From Pseudomonadota bacterium (GTDB lineage Bacteria; Pseudomonadota; Gammaproteobacteria; Pseudomonadales; Pseudomonadaceae): a stretch of DNA of 5,157 nt. The first letter of the stretch is position 1; each line of letters opens with the position of its first letter. Made by a program: the position numbers and the translations under genes. The notes beneath the pieces are model-generated. The model did not search any database and had not been told where the DNA came from. It was given only the letters and a program-made list of their open reading frames with translations. Of the stretch, positions 1-5,157 are shown piece by piece. The stretch spans positions 1 to 5,157 of the forward strand of contig JAEWGL010000077.1 in assembly GCA_023388335.1 (NCBI GenBank), given 5' to 3'.

Positions 1-1841
1 ACGCCGAGCATGGCCGGGAAGCGCTGCTTGAGCGCCTCGGCATCGGCATGGTTCTGCCCGGTGGCAATCAGCTGGCGCTCCTGGCCAACGAACGCATCGC
101 GATCTCCTTGACGGGCGTAGACTTCCATCAGCTTGAGTCGCAGCTCGCTACGGTCCGGTTGCGAGGCCACCGCCGCCTCCAGCAGCTCGGCGGCATGGTT
201 GAGTCGTCCTTTGGCGATGCTTTGCTCGACCTCTTCAAGCAGCTTGTCAATGGCGGCAGGCGTGGCGATCACGCTGGCCACCACCGGCGTGCGATCAGGC
301 TCGGTGACTGGCGCCGGGACCGGCTTGTGCGCCGCAGGCTTCTGGGCAGCGGTCGCCGCGGCGGCCGAAGCGGCCACCATGGCAGGCGCCAGCTTGACGC
401 TTGGGGTCGATACTTCGAACTCATCGAAACGGGCCAGCGGCAGGTCCAGATCGGGTTCGCGCTCGCTTTCTTCGGCCAGGGCACGGGCCATGCGCAGGTG
501 CTTCTCGGCTTCTTGCTGGGCCTTGCGTTTACGCGCCAGCAACAGCAACAGCAGGAGCAGCGCCAGGAACACGGACCCGGCGATCAGGCCTAGCCACAGC
601 GGATTGCCGAGCACCTCGTCGAGGGTGTTGCGCTCGTTTTCGGCAGGCGTTGCAGCTGCGCCCGGCGCGGGCTCTGGCGCAGTGTCGACGGCTGCGGGCG
701 CAGGTGCGACCACAGGCTCGCCAGGGGGCAGTTGAGGGTCCACCGCCGGCTGTGCTGGCGGCACCTCGCCAGGCGAAGCCGCGGTCGGTTGCCCGGCCGG
801 GGCTTCGCCTGGTAGAGGTACAGGCGGCTGGGCTGCGCCGCCTTGTCCTTCTAGACGGGCCAACTGGTCATTCTTCAATTCGATCAGGCGCTGCAGCTTG
901 TCGAGCTGGCTCTGCAGATCAGCCATCCGGCTCCTGAGTTCTTCGTTGTCCCGGCGGCTGGTGTCGAGGCTTTCCTGGGCCACCGCGAGCTGATCACTGA
1001 GGGCCTTGCTGTCGTTTGCCGCAGCCTGGCTGCCAGGGGCGACCAGGCGCAGGTTGTCTTGCTGGACGATCTGCGCAGGCGCTTGCTCAGCGCTGCCACG
1101 CCGGGTCGCGTCGAGCTGCCGCGCGCGCGGACCGAGGCGCCGTCCTTCGCGCCAAGCGGCGTATTGCTCGGCAACGTCCCGGAGCGCCTCGGCCTGGGGA
1201 ATTGCCTGGACCTGCTGCGGATCGGGCAGGCGCAGCACCTGTCCGGCCTTGAGCAGGTTGATGTTGTTGTTGATGAAGGCGTCGGGATTGAGGGCTTGAA
1301 TCGCCAGCATGGTCTGCTGGACCGTCCCGCCCTGGCTATTGCGCGCCGCGATCTGCCACAGGGTGTCGCGCCGCTGAGTGGTATAGGTGCCACCACCGCT
1401 CACCGCCGGCGCCACGCCAGGTTGGGCCTCGCGGCCCTGGGCGCGGGCCTGGTCGAGCAACACGCTGTAGTCACGCAGCAGACGTCCCTGGGGCCATATT
1501 ACCTGCACCAGGAACTTGACCACTGGGGCTGGCAACGGCTGGCTGGAGGTCACGCGCAGCACACTCTTGCCATTGGGAATGATCACCGGGGTGAAGGTCA
1601 GGTCCTCAAGGTAGGTCGCGAACTCGACCCCCGCCTTGGCGAACTCTTCCGGAGACGCCAGGCTAGGCGCCAATTCAGCGGCGGTGAGGTCGCGTACATC
1701 GAGTAGCTCGATCTGGGCATCCAGCGGCTGGTTCTGCGCCGAGTTGAGGGTCAGCTCGCCCAATTCCAGGGCGTTCGCCATGCCAGACGACAGGGCGGTG
1801 GCTGCGGCGATGGCCAGGACCAGTGTGCGAATTCCAAGCAT
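1..1841 (-). CDS. fimV: FimV-like polar hub protein with LysM domain (3' end outside window)
   Basis: FimV-family inner-membrane protein. Known members bind peptidoglycan through LysM and organise the cell pole, including type IV pilus assembly, twitching and cAMP signalling. I read 613 codons with no stop from the ATG at 1841 down to the window edge. In order: a signal peptide at residues 1-24 (likely cleavage after MANA); a FimV-type N-terminal region at about 25-133 containing PSLASPEEF and PNGKSVLRVTSS; a LysM domain at about 151-207 (YTTQRRDTLWQIA ... LLKAGQVLRLPD); a basic stretch at 230-250; a coiled coil at about 275-333; a Pro/Ala-rich linker at 336-400; one transmembrane helix at about 415-436 with eight consecutive leucines, followed by ARKRK; an acidic segment; an Ala-rich linker; and a TPR-like helical region from about 530. 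AAGGGA lies 7 nt before the ATG. The gap to the preceding usg stop is 70 bp, with no clear promoter or terminator. P. aeruginosa FimV is about 900 residues, so roughly a third is missing here. The N-terminus is divergent from the FimV I remember. Confidence 0.9.
   Translation of the reverse strand, partial: MLGIRTLVLAIAAATALSSGMANALELGELTLNSAQNQPLDAQIELLDVRDLTAAELAPSLASPEEFAKAGVEFATYLEDLTFTPVIIPNGKSVLRVTSSQPLPAPVVKFLVQVIWPQGRLLRDYSVLLDQARAQGREAQPGVAPAVSGGGTYTTQRRDTLWQIAARNSQGGTVQQTMLAIQALNPDAFINNNINLLKAGQVLRLPDPQQVQAIPQAEALRDVAEQYAAWREGRRLGPRARQLDATRRGSAEQAPAQIVQQDNLRLVAPGSQAAANDSKALSDQLAVAQESLDTSRRDNEELRSRMADLQSQLDKLQRLIELKNDQLARLEGQGGAAQPPVPLPGEAPAGQPTAASPGEVPPAQPAVDPQLPPGEPVVAPAPAAVDTAPEPAPGAAATPAENERNTLDEVLGNPLWLGLIAGSVFLALLLLLLLLARKRKAQQEAEKHLRMARALAEESEREPDLDLPLARFDEFEVSTPSVKLAPAMVAASAAAATAAQKPAAHKPVPAPVTEPDRTPVVASVIATPAAIDKLLEEVEQSIAKGRLNHAAELLEAAVASQPDRSELRLKLMEVYARQGDRDAFVGQERQLIATGQNHADAEALKQRFPAMLG
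769..812. repeat. 12-bp perfect inverted repeat inside fimV
   Basis: CCAGGCGAAGCC at 769-780 is the exact reverse complement of GGCTTCGCCTGG at 801-812, with a 20-base spacer. It falls in the codons for the proline-rich linker before the FimV transmembrane helix. Because both arms encode pieces of a recurring Pro-Gly-Glu motif, coding constraint in a GC-rich gene may explain it. There is no T run after it, so it does not look like a terminator. Confidence 0.6.
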
Positions 1842-1911
1842 GACCTCTTCCCTTGTATGAGTCGTCCAGAACCAGACGGCGGTGCAGGACACAATTGCTG
1901 GCCAGTATCTT

Positions 1912-2916
1912 TTACGGTATCTGTTTAATCAACAATTGAGCCAGTTGGACGGCGTTCAAGGCCGCGCCCTTGCGCACATTGTCGGTGGTCAGCCAGAGGT
2001 TCAGCTGTTCGTCCTCATCGATGCCACGCCGTACACGACCAACATAGACCACGTCCTGGCCCACTGCGTCACCGACCGGTGTCGGGTAGTCATCAGGCTC
2101 TACCAACTCGATGCCGTCGGCCGCCTCCAGCGCGGTATTGACTGCCGCCAGATCAACAGCATGACGGCTCTGCACCGACACACTGTAGCTATCGCCAAAA
2201 AACACCGGGACTTGAACGCACGTGGCGCAAATCTTGAGTAAAGGCAAGTCCAGCAGCGCGCGCAACTCACTGACCAGGCGACGCTCGAGCACACCATGCC
2301 CCTGTTCGTCATTGGGACCGACCTGGGCGAGCAGGTTGAAGGCCACCTGGCGGTCGAAGAAGCGTGGCTCCAGCGGACGTGCGTTGAGCAGCTCGGCGGT
2401 TTGCCGGGCCAGCTCGTTGACCGCTTCGCGGCCCTGGGCGGAGATTGCCAGGCAAGCGGTCACCTGAATCCGTTCGATGTCCAGCAGGCTCTTGAGCGGG
2501 GCGAGGGTTACGGCCAGTGCGACGGCGGCGGCGCTGGGGCTGCTGATCAGCGCGGGCAAGGCGAGCTTTTCGATGACCTCGCCGTTGGCTTCAGGCACCA
2601 GGGCCGGCGCCTGTTCCAGCCCACCGGAGAGGTCGATGACCGAGCACCCCGCCGCCTGGGCCTTTGGCGCAAAGCTGCGGCTTACCGCTGGACCGGCGGC
2701 GAAGAACGCCAGCTTGACCTTGCTGAAATCGAAGGTATCCACTTCCCGCACCCGCAGGCTCTTGCTGCGGAACATCACGCCACTGCCGGCCGACTCGTTG
2801 CTGGCCAACAGGTGCAGGGTCGCCACCGGAAAGTCCAGTTCCTCGAGGATCTGCACAAGGGTTTCTCCGACGCTGCCGGTAGCTCCGACTATGGCAATAT
2901 CAATGGGCTGGGTCAT
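1912..2916 (-). CDS. usg: Usg-type aspartate-semialdehyde dehydrogenase homologue, probably catalytically inactive
   Basis: A complete 334-residue member of the aspartate-semialdehyde dehydrogenase superfamily, similar in length to E. coli Usg (about 337). A Rossmann fold is clear at the N-terminus (IAIVGATGSVGETL, residues 7-20), and the C-terminus keeps the family block DNVRKGAALNAVQLA (312-326). Key active-site positions are changed. The catalytic NCST motif reads PSAAA, putting Ala129 where Cys belongs. The substrate-binding Arg in VRVPV is Gln235. The catalytic His in GHS is Asp242. The Gln of TYQ is Leu156. The NADP-phosphate Arg of ASxRSAG is Glu41, and the phosphate-binding Arg is Glu101. 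It is therefore unlikely to make aspartate semialdehyde. Automated annotation may still call it Asd. AGAGGA at 2924-2929 sits 7 nt before the ATG and supports this start. It follows asd by 216 bp, across a strong terminator, and precedes fimV by 70 bp. The family's real function is unknown to me. Confidence 0.9.
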   Translation of the reverse strand: MTQPIDIAIVGATGSVGETLVQILEELDFPVATLHLLASNESAGSGVMFRSKSLRVREVDTFDFSKVKLAFFAAGPAVSRSFAPKAQAAGCSVIDLSGGLEQAPALVPEANGEVIEKLALPALISSPSAAAVALAVTLAPLKSLLDIERIQVTACLAISAQGREAVNELARQTAELLNARPLEPRFFDRQVAFNLLAQVGPNDEQGHGVLERRLVSELRALLDLPLLKICATCVQVPVFFGDSYSVSVQSRHAVDLAAVNTALEAADGIELVEPDDYPTPVGDAVGQDVVYVGRVRRGIDEDEQLNLWLTTDNVRKGAALNAVQLAQLLIKQIP

Positions 2917-2960
2917 GGGGAAATCCTCTGCTGAAACGGCGGGAGCGGCACTTTACTTGG

Positions 2961-2966
2961 ATTATG
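2961..2966 (-). promoter_or_regulatory. candidate -10 box for usg (weak)
   Basis: On the minus strand 2961-2966 reads CATAAT, five of six matches to the sigma-70 -10 consensus, and lies about 44 bases upstream of the usg start codon. No good -35 box sits 16-18 bases upstream of it. A perfect TTGACA exists at 3023-3028 but is too far away (56 bases) and has no -10 of its own at normal spacing. A promoter is expected in this gap because a strong terminator follows asd, but the exact boxes are only a guess. Confidence 0.27.
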
Positions 2967-3081
2967 GAGCAAGGGACACCCAGTAGACGTCGTCGCTACG
3001 CGCTCGATCGCGGCGCAAGCCGTGTCAAACGCACGCCGAGGGTCTTTTGGCGCCGGTTCCCGGCAATTGGCGATGAACCAT

Positions 3082-3115
3082 AAAAAAACCCGCGCCGGGA
3101 ACCGGCGCGGGTTTT
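3082..3115 (-). terminator. Rho-independent terminator of asd
   Basis: Read on the minus strand, this is a 14-bp perfect stem (arms 3115-3102 and 3098-3085) closed by a 3-base loop. The stem core is CCCGCGCCGG and it runs into seven consecutive T residues (3088-3082). It starts 17 bases after the asd stop codon. The strength of the stem and the T run make this a convincing intrinsic terminator. It should largely separate asd transcription from usg and fimV. On the plus strand the trailing sequence is only TTTTCGTT, so termination in that direction would be weaker. Confidence 0.93.
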
Positions 3116-3132
3116 CGTTCAGCGGCGGGCGA

Positions 3133-4245
3133 TCAACGCTCCAGCAGGATCCGCAACATGCGGCGCAGCGGTTCGGCCGCGCCCCACAGCAGCTGGTCAC
3201 CAACGGTGAAGGCGCCCAGGTACTGGGAACCCATGTTCAGCTTGCGCAGACGACCGACCGGGATGTTCAGGGTGCCGGTCACGTGGGTCGGGCTCAGCTC
3301 CTGCATGCTGATCTCGCGCTGGTTGGGGACCAGCTTCACCCACGGGTTGTGCTGGCTGATCATGCCTTCGATGTCGGCCAGCGGCACGTCCTTGTTCAGC
3401 TTGATGGTCAGCGCCTGGCTGTGGCAACGCATGGCACCGATGCGCACGCAGATGCCGTCGACCGGAACTGGGCTCTTGAAGCGGCCGAGGATCTTGTTGG
3501 TCTCGGCCTGGGCCTTCCATTCCTCGCGGCTCTGGCCGTTCGGCAGTTCCTTGTCGATCCACGGGATCAGGCTGCCGGACAGCGGCACGCCGAAGTTCTC
3601 GGTCGGGAAAGCTTCGCTGCGCATGGCCTCGGCCACCTTGCGGTCGATGTCGAGGATGGCGCTGGCCGGGTTGGCCAGGTCATCGGCCACGGCGGCGTGG
3701 GTAGCTCCCATCTGGCGGATCAGTTCACGCATGTTCTGCGCGCCGGCGCCCGAGGCCGCCTGGTAGGTCATGGCACTCATCCACTCGACCAGGCCAGCTT
3801 CGAACAGGCCACCCAGGCCCATCAGCATCAGGCTGACGGTGCAGTTGCCGCCGATGTAGTTCTTGGTGCCAGCGTCGAGCTGTTGGTCGATCACCTTGCG
3901 GTTGACCGGGTCGAGCACGATCACCGCGTCATCCTGCATGCGCAGGCTGGATGCGGCATCGATCCAGTAGCCTTGCCAGCCGGCTTCACGCAGCTTGGGG
4001 AAGACTTCGTTGGTGTAGTCGCCACCCTGGCAGGTCAGGATCACATCGAGGGTCTTGAGCTCTTCAATACTGTACGCGTCCTTGAGCGGAGCAATATCCT
4101 TGCCCACCGCCGGACCTTGGCCACCCACGTTGGAGGTGGTGAAGAACACCGGCTCGATGAGGTCGAAATCCTGCTCCTCCAGCATCCGCTGCATGAGCAC
4201 GGAACCGACCATACCGCGCCAACCGATCAGACCTACACGTTTCAT
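3133..4245 (-). CDS. asd: aspartate-semialdehyde dehydrogenase
   Basis: Cytoplasmic enzyme that reduces L-aspartyl-4-phosphate with NADPH to aspartate semialdehyde. This is the branch point to lysine/diaminopimelate (and so peptidoglycan), threonine and methionine. The product is 370 residues, the length expected for the Gram-negative enzyme. Visible features are the nucleotide-binding loop GLIGWRGMVG (5-14), a phosphate-binding Arg102 in SSLRM, catalytic Cys135 in GGNCTVSLM, Gln162 in TYQAASGAGA, and Arg268 with catalytic His275 in CVRIGAMRCHSQ. All key residues are present, so it should be active. The frame stays open upstream to 4374, but that 43-residue extension overlaps the end of leuB and does not look like the family. 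The ATG at 4245, preceded by AAAGGTG, gives the canonical MKRVGLIGWRGMVGS start. It lies 65 bp downstream of leuB, with a hairpin between, and is followed by a strong terminator. Confidence 0.98.
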   Translation of the reverse strand: MKRVGLIGWRGMVGSVLMQRMLEEQDFDLIEPVFFTTSNVGGQGPAVGKDIAPLKDAYSIEELKTLDVILTCQGGDYTNEVFPKLREAGWQGYWIDAASSLRMQDDAVIVLDPVNRKVIDQQLDAGTKNYIGGNCTVSLMLMGLGGLFEAGLVEWMSAMTYQAASGAGAQNMRELIRQMGATHAAVADDLANPASAILDIDRKVAEAMRSEAFPTENFGVPLSGSLIPWIDKELPNGQSREEWKAQAETNKILGRFKSPVPVDGICVRIGAMRCHSQALTIKLNKDVPLADIEGMISQHNPWVKLVPNQREISMQELSPTHVTGTLNIPVGRLRKLNMGSQYLGAFTVGDQLLWGAAEPLRRMLRILLER

Positions 4246-4253
4246 CGCAACTA

Positions 4254-4260
4254 CACCTTT
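4254..4260 (-). promoter_or_regulatory. Shine-Dalgarno site fixing the asd start
   Basis: The minus strand reads AAAGGTG, ending 8 bases before the ATG at 4245. It supports the internal ATG over the in-frame start at 4374, which would lie inside leuB. The site comes only a few bases after the leuB-asd hairpin, so folding of that hairpin could influence access to it. Confidence 0.75.
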
Positions 4261-4263
4261 GCT

Positions 4264-4304
4264 AAAAGTGGGCCGCTGCCCGAGGGAAATTCGGCAGCGG
4301 GCCC
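4264..4304 (-). terminator. GC-rich hairpin after leuB, weak terminator or attenuator
   Basis: Six bases after the leuB stop the minus strand can form an 11-bp stem (arms 4304-4293 and 4280-4270) with one bulged base (4301) and a 12-base loop. It is followed by AC and only four T residues (4267-4264). The stem is strong but the T run is short, so partial termination with read-through into asd is more likely than a full stop. There is little room for a promoter between this hairpin and asd, so asd is probably served by read-through or by a promoter within leuB. Confidence 0.55.
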
Positions 4305-4310
4305 GAGAGA

Positions 4311-5157
4311 TTACAGATTCTGCAGCGCTGCGACTACTGCGTCGCCCATTTCCTGCGTACCCACCTTGCTGCAACCGGCCGACCAGATGTCACCGGTGCG
4401 CAGCCCTTGGTCCAGCACCAGGCTGACGGCCTTCTCGATCGCGTCGGCGGCGGCCAGCTGGTTGAAGCTGTAGCGCAGCATCATCGACACCGAGAGGATG
4501 GTCGCCAGGGGATTGGCGATGCCCTGGCCGGCGATGTCTGGCGCCGAGCCGTGGCAAGGCTCATACATGCCCTTGTTGTCGGCATCCAGGGACGCCGAGG
4601 GCACCATGCCGATGGAACCGGTCAGCATGGAAGCCTCATCCGACAGGATGTCACCGAACATGTTGTCGGTCACCACCACGTCGAACTGCTTGGGCGCGCG
4701 CACCAGTTGCATGGCAGCGTTGTCGACGTACATGTGGCTCAGCTCGACATCCGGGTAATCCTTGGCGACTTCCTCGACCACTTCTCGCCACAGCTGGCTC
4801 GACGCAAGGACGTTGGCCTTGTCCACCGAGCACAGCTTCTTGCCGCGCACGCGGGCCATGTCGAAACCGACACGGGCGATGCGGCGGATTTCGCTCTCGC
4901 TGTACGGCAGGGTGTCGTAGGCCTGGCGCTCGCCACCGTCCAGCTCGCGGGTGCCACGCGGCGCGCCGAAGTAGATGCCGCCGGTCAGCTCACGGACGAT
5001 GAGGATGTCCAGGCCAGCCACAATTTCAGGCTTGAGCGAAGAGGCATCGGCCAGTTGCGGGTAGAGGATCGCCGGACGCAGGTTGGCGAACAGGCCCAGT
5101 TGCGAGCGGATCTTGAGCAGGCCGCGCTCAGGGCGGATGTCACGCTCGATCTTGTCC
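4311..5157 (-). CDS. leuB: 3-isopropylmalate dehydrogenase (5' end outside window)
   Basis: Cytoplasmic enzyme that oxidises and decarboxylates (2R,3S)-3-isopropylmalate with NAD+ to 2-oxoisocaproate, the third step of leucine synthesis. The window holds the last 281 residues. The family is about 360 long, so roughly 80 N-terminal residues lie beyond the right edge. The fragment opens with DKIERDIRPERGLLKIRSQL. Substrate-binding arginines are visible in LLKIRSQLGLFANLRP and VRELTGGIYFG (with the catalytic Tyr). The catalytic Lys is in SVDKANVL, and the metal/catalytic aspartates are in YVDNAAMQL and DNMFGDILSDEA. The NAD adenine-binding loop is HGSAPDIAGQGIANP. All are intact and the frame has no interruption. 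A GTG at 5021 could be mistaken for a start, but the conserved family sequence continues upstream of it. In Pseudomonas, leuB normally follows leuC and leuD, which would lie to the right. Confidence 0.97.
   Translation of the reverse strand, partial: DKIERDIRPERGLLKIRSQLGLFANLRPAILYPQLADASSLKPEIVAGLDILIVRELTGGIYFGAPRGTRELDGGERQAYDTLPYSESEIRRIARVGFDMARVRGKKLCSVDKANVLASSQLWREVVEEVAKDYPDVELSHMYVDNAAMQLVRAPKQFDVVVTDNMFGDILSDEASMLTGSIGMVPSASLDADNKGMYEPCHGSAPDIAGQGIANPLATILSVSMMLRYSFNQLAAADAIEKAVSLVLDQGLRTGDIWSAGCSKVGTQEMGDAVVAALQNL

Noticed and set aside
48..937. Several plus-strand frames opposite fimV, with Arg/Ser/Gln-rich products
   Set aside because: The minus-strand FimV frame is continuous with recognisable LysM, transmembrane and coiled-coil segments. 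The plus-strand products are low-complexity shadows.
884..1396. Minus-strand frame of 170 codons in a second frame within fimV
   Set aside because: It is out of frame with FimV, which encodes LysM and a coiled coil across the same bases, and the product is Arg/Ser-rich without a domain.
1880..1911. Possible sigma-54 promoter (TGGCCAG ... TTG) upstream of fimV
   Set aside because: The spacing between the GG and the downstream TTG is one base short of the -24/-12 rule, and the TTGC element is missing.
2296..2986. Plus-strand frames opposite usg
   Set aside because: Both overlap a clear, conserved minus-strand gene in antisense and resemble no known protein.
2913..3203. Minus-strand frame of 96 codons spanning the asd-usg gap
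   Set aside because: It begins inside asd, reads through the terminator stem and ends at the usg start. It has no recognisable domain, and the composition is that of non-coding GC-rich DNA.
4246..4374. N-terminal extension of Asd by 43 residues
   Set aside because: The extension overlaps leuB, has no family similarity and lacks a good ribosome site, whereas the ATG at 4245 has AAAGGTG and the conserved MKRVGLIGWRG start.
3022..4473. Long plus-strand open frame (483 codons) opposite asd
   Set aside because: It lies antisense to a certain, full-length asd and runs through the terminator and into leuB. The His/Gln/Ala/Asp-rich product resembles no family, which is typical of antisense frames in GC-rich genes.

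Overview
The window looks like ordinary core chromosome from a gamma-proteobacterium, most likely a Pseudomonas. The DNA is GC-rich. The order leuB, asd, asd-like/usg, fimV on one strand is the arrangement known from Pseudomonas chromosomes, and the protein sequences fit that genus. The FimV-like protein differs enough from what I remember of P. aeruginosa FimV that I would not assign that species. No mobile element, phage gene, CRISPR array, tRNA or rRNA is visible.

All four genes lie on the minus strand, so transcription runs from high to low coordinates. At the right edge is the 3' part of leuB (leucine biosynthesis). After a 65-bp gap containing a GC-rich hairpin with a short T run comes the complete 370-residue asd, encoding aspartate-semialdehyde dehydrogenase (lysine/diaminopimelate, threonine and methionine biosynthesis). 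Asd is followed by a textbook intrinsic terminator. A 216-bp intergenic region then leads to a complete 334-residue gene of the same dehydrogenase superfamily (Usg type). This protein has lost the catalytic cysteine and nearly every other active-site residue, so it is best read as a pseudoenzyme. After 70 bp comes the first two thirds or so of a fimV-like gene, which runs off the left edge. It encodes a signal peptide, a FimV N-terminal region, LysM, a coiled coil, a proline-rich linker, one transmembrane helix and the start of a cytoplasmic helical region.

leuB and asd serve amino-acid biosynthesis. asd also feeds the diaminopimelate branch needed for peptidoglycan, and FimV binds peptidoglycan through LysM and organises polar type IV pilus and twitching functions. 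The terminator after asd suggests that usg and fimV form a separate transcription unit. The longest stretch without a gene is 216 bp. I found no convincing evidence of an undescribed multi-gene system. The most interesting points are the wholesale loss of catalytic and cofactor-contact residues in the Asd paralogue, the hairpin arrangement around asd, and the unusual linker region of fimV.
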